NCBI GenBank assembly: GCA_038501785.1
Contig: JBAMJR010000013.1
Location: 639,501 to 703,500 of the forward strand
Length of the DNA: 64,000 bases
Source of the DNA: Myoxocephalus aenaeus
Taxonomy: Eukaryota > Chordata > Actinopteri > Perciformes > Cottidae
Direction: 5' to 3'
Both the position numbers and the translations under genes were made by a program. The stretch's first letter is position 1. Every line of letters begins with the position of its first letter. Shown here in pieces: positions 10,404 through 40,378 of the stretch. Below the pieces are notes generated by a model, which saw nothing but the letters and a program-made list of their open reading frames with translations, searched no databases and was not told where the DNA came from.

Positions 10404-10445
<42 letters not shown>
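10198..10445. repeat. Diverged tandem duplication with (AAT)n and (TA)n tails
   Basis: Two copies of about 100 bp, each running from 'ataataaagtacata' through 'acttgg..acttga..ccactag' to 'ctgaacccctcctattt'. The first ends in (AAT)n (about 10278-10303) and the second in (AAT)n then (TA)n (10409-10445), only about 70 bp from the mob4 ATG. Confidence 0.75.
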
Positions 10446-10447
<2 letters not shown>

Positions 10448-10516
10448 TAAAATACAAACGTTCATGTTCACGTGCTACAACGCAGCAGCTGACGAACATC
10501 CGGGTATTCTGTCGCG
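10446..10516 (+). promoter_or_regulatory. mob4 promoter/5' UTR region
   Basis: CpG-bearing sequence starting straight after the (TA)n tract and continuing into exon 1 and the GC-rich start of intron 1. No TATA box is clear. Transcription start is not defined. Confidence 0.45.
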
Positions 10517-10576
10517 ATGGTCATGGCGGAGGGTACTGCAGTTCTCAGGAGGAATCGGCCTGGAACCAAAGCAAAG
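10517..10576 (+). CDS. mob4: mob4 exon 1
   Basis: Twenty codons, MVMAEGTAVLRRNRPGTKAK, then donor AAG|gtgcgt. An in-frame second ATG is at codon 3; the first is kept because the family starts MVMAEG. Confidence 0.95.
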
Positions 10577-11293
10577 GTGCGTTTTCACCCCGCAGGGACG
10601 CTCCGACGTCCCCGCAAACCCCGCAGCGCGACCCCCCGCGATGCCGGCTCACCCGAGTCGTGTTGTTTTTACCGCTCGTGACTTTCGTGAGACGACATTA
10701 CCGGAAACGGCCTGACCTGGAAACGGCCAGCTAGCTTCTTTTTATTTTGCATCCGTCTAGTTCCTGGAGCAACGTCAGTTTATATGGCGTATTGCGCTGT
10801 ATCGCGGAGCCTCGTCGTGATCATTACTGTAGCTTGATATAACCAGACGGGCCATTTAGTGTGAATTAAGTTCACACCAATAATCCCTCGACAGTGGGTA
10901 ACGTAGCACCCCAGGGTGAAATGCTCTCGGAGCTGTTTGCGCTCCAGGAAGCAGTCGCACCCCACGGCGACGTTATCTAACGTCAGGCTTAGCTTCCGTA
11001 TCTGTGGAATAACGTAGATTAAAACCAGTGGCTGTTTATTTAGACGGTGGTTTTCTCGCTGCAGAGCTCGTAACCAAACGTCAAGCTAGGTCACGTGAGC
11101 GTATTATTCGTATGTATATTATGTTATGTCAGATATGTGAGTTAAGCTAACATTGTTTATGTTACAATTCCAGCGTTGTCCACTGAGTGTGGTCTAAAAT
11201 TATCCTCCTTCCATGTTTAGGATTTCTACAACTGGCAGGATGAATCATTTGAGGAGATGGACAGCACCCTGGCTGTCCAACAGGTGTGTTGAC

Positions 11294-11333
<40 letters not shown>

Positions 11334-14300
11334 CCCCACCCATCTGGTCAGGAAATGCCTTGTGGTACATCTTTATCTTGATCAATGATAAGTGTGACTA
11401 AATGTCCTTTTACCACAATATTTAATCTAATCAGGGGTTTGTTTGATTTTATCAAAGTATAAACCGTCATTAGTGATGCGAGTATGAGTGGCAAGCTGGT
11501 AGGACTTCTTTTTTCTTTTTCTTTTTTTAGGTGTGTCTTAACACAACATTCCTCCTATGTGCTGTGCACATAGGAGGAATGTTGGCTGTAGCAGTCATTC
11601 CTGTCTAAACTTGCCCTCCTAAAGCTATTCCAATGTAAGCGATGGTGACGTCTACAGTCGTCTTCCGGTAAAAATAAAAATGTTGGGTCATCTGTGGAGC
11701 AGCTGATGAAATGATCATCATTTGTGAGATAACGTAAAATAAAGAATTGCAGAGCGTCGATAGTTTTAAATAATCTTCTAATACTGTGCATATAAGTACA
11801 ATCATAGTTTTCATATAGTATTTGTGAGAAAAATCGCTGCAATGAGCATTACTATATTTATTTATTTATGGTGTATTCTATAGGGGAGGAAGCAGCATAC
11901 AGTACTCAGACAATTGAAAATGGCTATCTGATTCGAATATCACTGCATATCCGCCTAATCATGATGCCATAAGAAAACATAAGTGAATAATGAAATAAAT
12001 TGTGTTCACCTATCATCAAACTTCCATTTTGAATCCGAGTGGTGGATACCACTGATTTTCTCAATAATTGAATGATGTGTTCTGCTGCACGATAGAGACC
12101 GTGGCACTGTTAGGACTGCATAAATGCAAGAATTGGGAGGGAAGAGTGTTCGAGGATCCCTTCATACGCGAGCGCTTTGATTTCTGTGTCAAAAAAACAC
12201 ATCCTTGTCTTGGTTTTCCTCTCGGTAGTAAAGACCCATTGATCAGCAGACTCACTCATTCATCAGGTGCTTTGCATTGATGACCGTTTACGGTTGAATG
12301 TGGGCGTGCAGATGTGAGGCTGAACCAGCTGCCCACATTTAAAGCTCGATGTGTGATATTATATAAAGGAATTGTGTGCTGGCAAGGCGTATGTGAGGTT
12401 TTTATAAAACAGAATATTGTTTGGCGTACGTGAGTTTCCTCCTTTTTGTTCGTACGCACATTTTTTGTGTGGCGCTTACGCACTGTTTTATAAATGAGAC
12501 TCTTCTTTAGTTACACAGCCTACATGGGATAATGTTTTAATTTGAAACTGAAGCTTTATTTTAGTTTCACACCCTACAGTTAACACATGCATTGTGGATT
12601 GCTGGTGTCTTATATTCATGTCAAGCTGATGAAGATCATGTTTCTGTGGCTGAGTGACTATTGAGATGTGTTGTTTGACGGCTCTGTTTCAGTACATTCA
12701 GCAGAACATTAGATCAGATTGCTCCAATATCGACAAAATCCTGGAGCCTCCGGAGGGTCAGGACGAAGGGGTGTGGAAGTACGAACACCTCAGGTATGTA
12801 GAACAACACATTTTCTTATGTTCTTGGGTGAGTCCACACACACAGGGTGTGGATTTATTTATTTTTGAACACTTTTATTTTTGCACAATTCAACAAAACC
12901 CCTTTAACAGTACAAACAACGGCAAAGAAAAATAACCTGCAACCACATAAAATCATATATATTTTGTAAGTGTTCAAAAACAAATACCTGGTTGCTAAAA
13001 TAAATATATATATATATATAATCTCTTTCATCCCTATATACAAAAATTAAATAAAAATAGCTGCGATGAAAGATATTTACAGTGCAGAGAGTATTAGTTC
13101 AGGAAATTAAATTAACGGCGTTAACGCAAACCAATTTTAAATTAAAATGCGTTAACGCCGTTAATAAAATTGACGGCGTTAACGCATTTAAATTTTTCAA
13201 TTTTTTTTTTTTCGCAAGCACCACGCCGGATGTAGCTCAACCGGAAGCAAAACGATAGGCACGCCGTCTGGGCTTGGAAGCTAGGCTAACGTTACGGTTT
13301 GAAATGAATGAACGGTGAGCGCGATACGGCAAAATGAATGATATTCAGTGAACTGCGAACAGGTGCGCGTGCCAGCAGGGAGCGCGAGTGAACACAATGA
13401 ACACAGCAGGAGAGAACGCAACGTTAGCCAGCTAGCTAAAGCTCCGGTGGGAAATTATTAGCTAACGCTACCATTTTTGAGGAGGTAGATTTTGAGGTGA
13501 GGGGACTGACAAGGCAGAAGGTAAAGTGGTCCACCGTTCTATCAATAAGCAGACCTGCCAACCTGTACGCAATTTGCGTAGCGGATACGCATTTTGACGT
13601 CAAAGTACGCTGGTAAAAATTAGTCTAAAATTAATTTTAGACTAATTGACCAGCACACATTATATGCAATGCAATATAATGCATGACGAGTATTTAATGA
13701 CTTATCAATATATAGGTTATATATCGAGGTTGGCAGGTCTGAATAAGGCTAAACTAGAAGTTAACACTAATACAAACATTATTTTTGCAGCATGAGTGTG
13801 TTAGGGGAGAAGGATGCAGCCATTGTTAAACAGCTGGATTGAAATGCAGCTGGAACTGGTCGTGGCTAAAACTGGAAGGCAAGGTCTCAATAAAAGGGCA
13901 AGAGGTGTCCTTTCATCTAGGAGATGTATTCTCCAAGATCAACAGGCAGGGATTCACCAGATGCATTCTCTGCATCAAAGATATAAATGATGCTAACAAA
14001 GGCAGCCATGCTCTCCCTTACCACATTGTGCCTCATATACTGTAAATGTTAGACCAGTGACAGGCTGGCATGAAATGGCTTGCATAATACTTAGTAAGGA
14101 GGCCATAATAATGTTTGACTCATGGCTGAAGTTAAGTTTCTCCAGCTCTCCCCAGGTTGGCAAAAAAAGCATCTCAAAATGCATCAGATTGATGCTTTAA
14201 AATATGGAATATTTAAATTTTTCTTACGGGGGAGCTTGCCCCCGGACCCCCTAGAGGGGTAATATCCTTCTCACCTTTTTCACCCCTGACCCGTTTTCAT

Positions 14301-14539
14301 GCCTGGTGCACTCTATAATTTTATTTTGTAAACCCTTGTTTACCTGAAATGTGCAGTGATTTTATTTTGTACCGCCCTGTTTGGCAGTTGTTTTTCAATA
14401 AAATAAAGCAAGCCAATCCACTTTTTCATGTTGATAAGAGCATTAAAATGCAAAAAAAAAAAAAAATGCGATTAATCGCGAGTTAACTATGACATAAATG
14501 CGATTAATCGCGATTAAATATTTTAATCGCTTGACAGCA

Positions 14540-14622
<83 letters not shown>

Positions 14623-14716
14623 TTCTTTTCTTCAATTGTGTTCTTGTTCTGTCCTTTTTTGTAGGCAGTTCTGCCTGGAGCTCAATGGACTAGCTGTAAA
14701 ACTGCAGGTAAGTGAT

Positions 14717-14803
<87 letters not shown>

Positions 14804-15984
14804 CAAAAACACACTTTAGCTGTTTTAAAAGGGGAACACCTAACTGAGCTCTACATACTTTAGGAGTCTGATTAGTGGCAGAATTTGTGTACAAAGTAAT
14901 TACAGCTGCTATTGGAGTGTTGCCGTTGTACATTGAATCACATGGCTGTAGTTCAAGGTGTCCCAAGTTATGAAGGACAGGTGTGTGTGTGTCCTAAGTG
15001 GTTTAAAGGGACGTTCATTACATTTCAGAGCGAGTGCCATCCAGACACCTGCACCCAGATGACCGCCACAGAGCAGTGGATCTTTTTATGTGCTGCCCAC
15101 AAGACACCCAAAGAGGTGAGTCGAGACCCAAAGCCCACTTGGTTTGTGTGTGTTTGTGCGTTTTATTTCCCACCCCTCATCACCTGCGTATGTGTTTTGT
15201 GCCGCTGCCTCCACAGTGCCCGGCCATTGACTACACCAGGCACACGCTGGACGGAGCTGCCTGTCTTCTCAATAGCAACAAATACTTCCCCAGCAGGTCA
15301 GTCATCTTCCTTATTAAACGTGTAATAAATGTTGTTTTTTTTTTATTCATTTTGGGGGTAACGGAAACAAAGTGTGAACACGACATAAGCGAGACAGATG
15401 GAGAGATCTGTGTGTGTGTGTGTGTGTGTGTGTGTGCTTCTAAATCTGTGTTTTAGACGCTACTCGCTGATCCAACGAGCGCTTTTAGTTTGACGCATTC
15501 TAGCTCCTCTTATTGCTGAAGCGGCTCGTTGCTGTGAAGACGGATCTCACTGTCTCCTCACATTCAGTAGATATGAGTTCACTAAGCCGCCGTTGGTCTC
15601 CCGCAGGGTGAGCATCAAGGAGTCATCGGTGGCCAAGCTGGGCTCCGTCTGTCGTCGCATCTATAGGATTTTCTCCCATGCCTACTTCCATCACCGCCAG
15701 ATATTTGACAAGTATGAGGTAGGTTTCACTGGAAATGTACCAACTGCACCTTTTTTATTTAAGGTCTTTTCTGGATTGTTTTTAGATGGAATTAATCTCC
15801 TAAATTCAAACTCAATGACAATAATTTGTGTGTGTGTGTCTGTGTTCAGAATGAAACGTTCCTGTGTCACCGGTTCACGCGCTTCGTCATGAAATACAAC
15901 CTGATGTCCAAGGACAACCTGATCGTGCCCATTCTGGAGGAGGAGGTGCAGAACACCTCGTCAGCCGGGGAGAGCGAGGCCTAA
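10517..15984 (+). CDS. mob4: mob4, MOB-family protein 4 (phocein)
   Basis: MOB4 is the Mob-fold subunit of the STRIPAK (striatin-PP2A-kinase) complex in the cytosol and at membranes. Eight exons (10517-10576, 11221-11283, 12693-12793, 14665-14707, 15029-15115, 15217-15296, 15607-15718, 15850-15984) join in frame to 226 aa; the human protein is 225. The start MVMAEGTAVLRRNRPGTKA and the end NLMSKDNLIVPILEEEVQ are characteristic. The Mob zinc site is complete: Cys92 and Cys97 in ECHPDTC, His169 and His174 in SHAYFHH. All junctions are GT-AG. The neighbours hspe1 upstream and rftn2 downstream match mammalian order. Introns carry long (TG)n and (TA)n tracts close to splice sites. Confidence 0.97.
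10577..11220 (+). other. mob4 intron 1
   Basis: The first part is CpG-rich promoter-type sequence and the rest is unremarkable. No gene or mobile element was recognised. Confidence 0.55.
11221..11283 (+). CDS. mob4: mob4 exon 2
   Basis: Twenty-one codons, DFYNWQDESFEEMDSTLAVQ. Acceptor ccatgtttag, donor CAG|gtgtgt. A (TG)n tract starts about 12 bases into the intron. Confidence 0.95.
11284..12692 (+). other. mob4 intron 2
   Basis: Begins with (TG)n at 11296-11332 and contains the perfect hairpin at 11544-11584. At about 12270-12510 is an unclassified repeat-like segment rich in 'cgtacg'/'cttacgc' and ending 'ttttataaatgagac', a sequence familiar from dispersed fish repeats. Confidence 0.5.
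11544..11584. repeat. Perfect 19-bp inverted repeat, 3-nt loop
   Basis: Left arm CAACATTCCTCCTATGTGC at 11544-11562, loop TGT, exact reverse-complement arm at 11566-11584. Confidence 0.9.
12693..12793 (+). CDS. mob4: mob4 exon 3
   Basis: A 101-bp exon, YIQQNIRSDCSN to VWKYEHL plus AG of a split Arg codon. Acceptor ctgtttcag, donor CAG|gtatgt. Confidence 0.96.
12985..13098. repeat. Dispersed repeat, copy inverted relative to 19257-19365
   Basis: From the (TA)n through 'atctctttcatccctatatac' to 'gcagagagtattagtt..ggaaattaaatta' this is a near-exact reverse complement of 19257-19365. One dispersed family has therefore inserted in both mob4 intron 3 and rftn2 intron 8, probably as a LINE 3' end. 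Confidence 0.75.
13099..14541. mobile_element. Composite DNA-transposon relic in mob4 intron 3
   Basis: Both ends carry self-complementary motifs: (GT)TAACGGCGTTAACG blocks near 13110-13190, and GCGATTAATCGCGATTAAAT followed by 'ttgacagcacta' near 14465-14541. The 'atcgc..ttgacagcacta' end is typical of a high-copy teleost DNA transposon, probably hAT. A degenerate reading frame around 13839-14045 contains a CILC..H(x4)H pattern like a BED-type zinc finger of hAT transposases. Exact outer ends and target duplication were not identified. Confidence 0.5.
13550..13741. mobile_element. 192-bp MITE with 15-bp terminal inverted repeats
   Basis: Starts CAGACCTGCCAACCT and ends with the exact reverse complement, AGGTTGGCAGGTCTG. 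It is flanked by direct repeats AATAAG (13544-13549 and 13742-13747). A 30-bp perfect palindrome (13618-13647) sits inside. It is nested within the larger relic, so it inserted later. Confidence 0.85.
14542..14613. repeat. (TA)n upstream of mob4 exon 4
   Basis: About 36 uninterrupted TA units ending 51 bp before exon 4. Confidence 0.95.
14665..14707 (+). CDS. mob4: mob4 exon 4 (43 bp)
   Basis: Encodes the end of the split Arg codon and QFCLELNGLAVKLQ. Acceptor ccttttttgtag, donor CAG|gtaagt. Exon length is not a multiple of three, so skipping would shift the frame. It lies between two long (TA)n tracts. Confidence 0.96.
14721..14799. repeat. (TA)n downstream of mob4 exon 4
   Basis: About 39 TA units starting 13 bases after the exon 4 donor site. 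Confidence 0.95.
14800..15028 (+). other. Rest of mob4 intron 4
   Basis: Unique-looking intron sequence after the (TA)n, with no feature. Confidence 0.5.
15029..15115 (+). CDS. mob4: mob4 exon 5
   Basis: Twenty-nine codons, SECHPDTCTQM to HKTPKE, carrying the zinc-site cysteines of CHPDTC. Acceptor cattacatttcag, donor GAG|gtgagt. Confidence 0.97.
15217..15296 (+). CDS. mob4: mob4 exon 6
   Basis: An 80-bp exon, CPAIDYTRHTL to NKYFPS plus AG. Acceptor tgcctccacag, donor CAG|gtcagt. Confidence 0.97.
15607..15718 (+). CDS. mob4: mob4 exon 7
   Basis: A 112-bp exon, VSIKESSVAKL to RQIFDKYE, with zinc-site histidines in HAYFHH. Acceptor ggtctcccgcag, donor GAG|gtaggt. Confidence 0.97.
15850..15984 (+). 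CDS. mob4: mob4 exon 8 and stop
   Basis: Forty-four codons, NETFLCHRFTRF to AGESEA, then TAA at 15982-15984. Acceptor tgtgttcag. Confidence 0.97.
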   Translation, partial: NETFLCHRFTRFVMKYNLMSKDNLIVPILEEEVQNTSSAGESEA

Positions 15985-15992
15985 AGGTCCGA

Positions 15993-16017
15993 GCTGCTGC
16001 TGCTGCTGCTGCTGCTG
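15993..16017 (+). repeat. (CTG)n in mob4 3' UTR
   Basis: About eight CTG triplets, then CCG and CTG, nine bases after the mob4 stop codon. CUG repeats in a 3' UTR can fold and bind Muscleblind-like proteins; at this length no such effect is claimed. Confidence 0.85.
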
Positions 16018-17069
16018 CCGCTGCCACAAAGGGAGACACATGTAACACACACACACACATAAACACACAAATCTATACACACACACTACAGTGTATTGAG
16101 GCTCATGTCTAGTAACGCTGTCCATGCCCCTCCACCCTTGTCAAATGTGTCTATCTCAAAGGAAGTAAGGGGTAAAGAATAGCGGGAGCAGAGTTCAGCC
16201 ACGCCTGCAGGACGAGATGTTTTTTTTTTTTCTTCTATCCTACTTCCCCTTCAGATGCACTGTCTCTGGACGCAGCCCCTGCTCTCACACTACTCCTGTA
16301 GGGGAGACCCCTTTTTGTTCTTTCCCCCCTTTCCTTTTTTTTTTTTTTTTTTAAATCTTCTTTTAGCAGCTGGATTTGCAAAATGTAATCATGGTGACCT
16401 GTATTGTTGTCCTCTCCCTCTGTACATACCCCTCTCTTAATTCACCGTCATGTTTTCTGATGGTGCTTCACTTTTTTTTGTCTGCTTCTGTTCTCTCTCT
16501 ATTCGCTTGTGTTGCCTACCAGCCTGTTTTTCGGGGAGGGTCGTCCCATTAAGGGATCACTAAAGTAGCCTGCTGACTCAATAATGCTATTAAAACACAG
16601 ATGTAGGTGTGTGGCTTGTGTGGTAGTGAACAAAGACAGACGTAACCTCTAGCTTTTGTAAGTGTACTAGCAGTCGGATGTTCCTTCTCCGAGAGGGCGT
16701 TTCAGAGTATTTTAGGAAGGCTTGTTGGCTAACTCTGATCCTGCTTTGTGGCATGCCCCCGTTTTTAATACTGTGTACAATGAGCCTGACATTCCCGCTC
16801 TTTCCTCTGTAGAAACCATGACTTTTTTTGGGGGGGACTGCGCTGCTCTCGGCCAGTTTCCACAAACACATTTTGACGAGTAAACGCAAGGAAAGGAGGA
16901 AATGTCGGCTGCATTTACGTGTCGGAGCACAACCTCCCTTTTACCCTCTCCCCTCATTAAGTTATTTTGTGGGAGGAGTCTTGTCAATCCAAACCCACTT
17001 TATTTTTCGTTTTTTTTTTTTTTTTAAATGGACTAAAATTTTGTTACTGTCGACATTTTCATGTCTGTT

Positions 17070-17075
17070 AATAAA
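17070..17075 (+). terminator. mob4 polyadenylation signal
   Basis: AATAAA followed within 40 bases by a GT-rich stretch (caagtggttgtgtgg), the usual downstream element. Confidence 0.75.
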
Positions 17076-17489
17076 AAAGACCTATTATTCAAGTGGTTGT
17101 GTGGACATTTTAATTATTATTCAGCGTTTTTTTTATTCTTGTGTGAAACATGTCAGGAATGAGTCATTGAAGGAGACGCTGTTAATGCAACAAGACTCTC
17201 AAGCCATGGGAAGAAAGTGTTTAATAAAATAAAAAAGGAAGCAAAATGTACAACTCCAGAAAAAGAGAAAAGGCTGGAATATTAATACTGATATTTAGTA
17301 AAAACCTTCATAAGTTTGTGGAGGAAAATACATTTAAAACATGTATGAATCACATAAAATTATACTTTTCTTGCATTTGATCACCTTTCCATCCCCAAAA
17401 AAGCAAAATAACATTCACCACAATTAGTTGAAAACCCAAATTTGCACAATGAATTCTACTAACATCTAATATTTACAAAAGCATTGTCG

Positions 17490-18606
17490 TCAGAAATAAA
17501 AATCCCTTTTATTGCGATAAGAGACTCAACAGATTTTAACACTTTCACATCGCAGTGAACAGTTTTACAAAACAATTATACAAAAATCAATGCGGCAGAA
17601 CCAGAGATGTCATCTTTTTATTCCACAAAAGCTAAGACTGGCGCCTACATTACCCACAATGCAACTTGACAGTCGGAGCCTGCAGCAGAGACGAGCTACA
17701 GACGTCCGGTAAACACATTTCTGTAACTTTAGATTTTCAATCTTGTAGTCTTCAGAACAGACTCTTCATACAACCTTATTTCTCACACATGCAGTAGTAG
17801 TTCCCAAAGAGCTGGACACAGACCCTTTAGAAAAACATAATTGTTGCATTAAAACGACGTCTCTGAAGAACTTCATCCATTACAGACAGAAACAGGTGCG
17901 TTGCCAGTACCATATAAAGAAAGTAACGCATATCGTGGCTTTTTAATTAAAACTTCAACCATTTCCAGATTATGAAATGGCAGCAGTCAGTTTAAAACGA
18001 GGGGTTACAACTCTTCCCAATAGCACCTGAACTCAAATCCTCCTCAGAGAAATACTGTTATCTGTACCAAAGTACACGGGGGGAAAACTCCCTGATAAAT
18101 GTCCACATCCTTCAGCCTATAAGAGGAGAGGAGCTTTAACTGTTGACACATACGAAGGTAAAGTGTGATGTGAGGGGGAAGTAAACGAGGTGAGACCACT
18201 GGGTATCAAAAAATGTGGTGAAAATAAGATGTGTGAGCTGGGTTAAAAAATAAAGTTTTTACCACCGGTGTTGTGCAGAAATCTGTGCTTGTGCTTTATA
18301 GTGTTGTGATTTCCCATGAGCACCTGAACTGCCCTTGAAAAAAAAAGATGGAGTTAAATAATATGCTTTAAGTGTCGGTGTAAAAGTGTGGACGTAGATC
18401 TAAATAACACCTAATTCTCATTATGGCTTCATTACAAACATTTTCTTTCTTTTTCTTTTTAAAAGTGCCGAGTTCTTCTACATTAAAAGTCTGTTAACAA
18501 AAGGAAGGGGACCACGAACAAGTCTGGACTTTCCTCCTGCGTTCAGGTGGTTTTCTTTTTCCTTCAGGGATCCAACAGCGTCATAAATCCTCCGCCGACC
18601 CGCCGC
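17490..18606 (-). other. rftn2: rftn2 3' UTR (approximate)
   Basis: AT-rich sequence between the stop codon and minus-strand AATAAA hexamers at 17617-17622 and 17508-17513 (TTTATT on the plus strand). The mob4 end lies about 0.4 kb further left, so the two transcripts converge without clear overlap. Confidence 0.55.
17508..17513 (-). terminator. rftn2 polyadenylation signal (candidate)
   Basis: TTTATT on the plus strand reads AATAAA on the minus strand. An upstream alternative is at 17617-17622. Confidence 0.45.
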
Positions 18607-38370
<19,764 letters not shown>

Positions 38371-38720
38371 GGCCTCCGAGGCGGCGTGAGAGCACCGGAG
38401 GAGCGCGGTGGAGGAGCCGACGAGATTCTCTCTCTCTTTGAGCGCTGGCAACTTTTTTTTAACGGGACCGCTCCATCATCATCATCATCATCACCTCCTC
38501 GGTGCTCCCTGGTAATCCGTCCGACTGCTCACAGGTAATCAGGGGCAACGACTCAAATACAAACAAGAACCGGAGGAGGAGATTGTTTTCATGGGTAGTT
38601 TCTTGAGAAAGTGTCCCGCTGCTGTGGCCGCAGGTCTGAAGCGTGGAGAGGAGGAGCCGCTCTCTCTCTCTCTCTCTCTCTGGGAGGAAAAAAGTTTTCC
38701 TCCACAATCAAGGCGGCGAG
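38371..38720 (-). promoter_or_regulatory. rftn2 promoter/5' UTR region
   Basis: Sequence upstream of the rftn2 ATG with moderate CpG content, an (ATC)n run at about 38473-38494 and a (TC)n run (GA on the coding strand) at 38660-38681. Transcription start not defined. Confidence 0.45.
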
Positions 38721-38862
38721 GATAATTCCACTTCCGGTCAACATTTCAAAATAAGACTCTGAAAGAAACTTTTATTGTTTAAATATATATATTTTTTTTA
38801 ATTGTCGTTTCTTATTGACAATTAATGAATTTGTACATGTTGAATAAAGAATTATAAATAAA

Positions 38863-38951
38863 AAACTAGTAAGTCATCAGATCTTGTAAAAGTACTAATA
38901 CCAATCTCAATGTAGTATTAGTACTTTTACAAGATCTGATTACTTACTAGT
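38863..38951. repeat. Inverted repeat, about 38-bp arms
   Basis: Left arm 'aactagtaagtcatcagatcttg..agtactaatac' and right arm 'gtattagtactttt..gatctgattacttactagtt' are near-perfect reverse complements separated by about 13 bases. Confidence 0.88.
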
Positions 38952-39032
38952 TTAAAAAAAAAAATAGACAGAAAATAGACAGTTTGTGTTTGTGTTTACC
39001 AGCTGAAAATAGACAGAAAAAAAGCATAAAAT

Positions 39033-39072
39033 AAAAAAAGTATTTTTACAATATTGTAAAAATACTTTTTTT
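39033..39072. repeat. 40-bp perfect palindrome
   Basis: AAAAAAAGTATTTTTACAAT followed by its exact reverse complement with no loop. The flanks also pair imperfectly ('aatagacag' near 39010 with 'ctgtctatt' near 39100), so the whole stem may exceed 45 bp per arm. Confidence 0.9.
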
Positions 39073-40123
39073 TTGCATTTTTTTTGCATTTTTTTTCTGT
39101 CTATTTTTTATTATCTGCGGTTGCCCCCCTGGTATGTTAGTTTAAATGTATTTAAATGTATTTTGCCGTTTCTTATTGACAATTTATGAGATTGTACATT
39201 TGTGAAATAAAGAATTATAAAAAGGAAAAAACAAACTCAGCGGTGGAGGAAGTAATCAGATCTTTTAAAAGATACCACACAATAAAACATATTACATTTT
39301 TACAAAGGCATGCACTGTTAAAAGTAACAGTAACTTAAAAGTATGTAAATAAACCTAAAGTTAAATGTCCCCTGTGACTTTTCTACTAGTATATATTATA
39401 TCATTTGATTATTATTATAAAACAGGATTTTTCAGTTGTAGTTAGTTGAGGTGGTTTCATTTGTCCCCCAAATTTTACCCACCAAACAGGTTTTTCTCAG
39501 AGATACGAGGTTCTCACAGGACAGAGACGCTACAAACATATGATGATCTTATAGAATATGACGCTCTGCTGTAGATTAAACTAACCAACAGGATATAAAG
39601 GAGTTCAAATGCAACATACACTTTAATACAGCAGGAATATTAATCCAGAAACATCAGATATAGTAAAAGAAAAAACATTTTAATGCACTGTACATGATTA
39701 CTTTTACTTTTGACTCTGTAAACATTGCTGTTATTTGCATACTTTTCCCATAAGTCAGGTTTTTAATGCAGGATTTTTACTTATAGTGGAGTATTTTAAC
39801 GATGTGGTATTAATACCTTTACTCCAGAGAAAAGGATCTGAATACTAGCGTTGCACAACAATCCCTGAATATTTCTGCTGTCAGCCATCTGCCCCGTTCT
39901 CTTCGCTGACCTGAGTAATTCAATCAGTGACCATTTATCGCTGCGATTATGTCAGACTGAGAGGATTTACTTCCTTCATTTGTGTTTTTTGTAACTTAAA
40001 ACTCTGACTGCTGCCTCGGTTTAGTTTCTCTTTTTTTTATGACTGTTCTCATGTTATCTAATGAACCTGTAACGACATCCGGACAATGTGGCATCAAACA
40101 GCGAGGTCGAGGCAGTGACCCAT

Positions 40124-40281
40124 ACACACACACACACACACACACGCACGCACGCACGCGCACACACACACACACACACACACTCCTTAATACTGCTGAC
40201 CTCTGACCTCTGTCGCTCACTGATTTCCACTTAAGACCATTTAAAGCACAGAGTTGAAGACTGATGGACAGCAGGCGGTCA

Positions 40282-40377
<96 letters not shown>
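40124..40377. repeat. Two (CA)n tracts
   Basis: 40124-40183 (with CACG interruptions) and 40284-40377 (about 47 CA units). Confidence 0.95.

Positions 40378-40378
<1 letters not shown>

Larger units (their letters stand above)
8186..10460. other. hspe1-mob4 intergenic region
   Basis: AT-rich with no gene. It contains two diverged copies of one repeat (8510-8640 and 9335-9450, both with 'ccccaaaaataggaraactaagttt'), a degenerate 'tactttttacttcact' fish repeat near 9540-9720, three tandem 40-bp units at 10069-10190, and a diverged duplication at 10198-10410 ending in the (TA)n before mob4. Confidence 0.65.
15985..17090 (+). other. mob4: mob4 3' UTR
   Basis: About 1.1 kb from the stop codon to the AATAAA at 17070-17075. 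It contains a (CTG)n run of about eight units at 15993-16017, CA-rich stretches and several T tracts. A weaker ATTAAA near 16588 and another AATAAA at 17223-17228 are alternative 3' ends. Confidence 0.7.

Noticed and set aside
9860..10471. 203-codon minus-strand open frame upstream of mob4
   Set aside because: Translation is almost wholly Ile/Leu/Tyr from AT-rich tandem repeats and (TA)n/(AAT)n; not a gene.
38371..38451. Possible N-terminal extension of rftn2
   Set aside because: The open frame extends 27 codons upstream but contains no ATG there, and extension would hide the MGC lipid-anchor motif.
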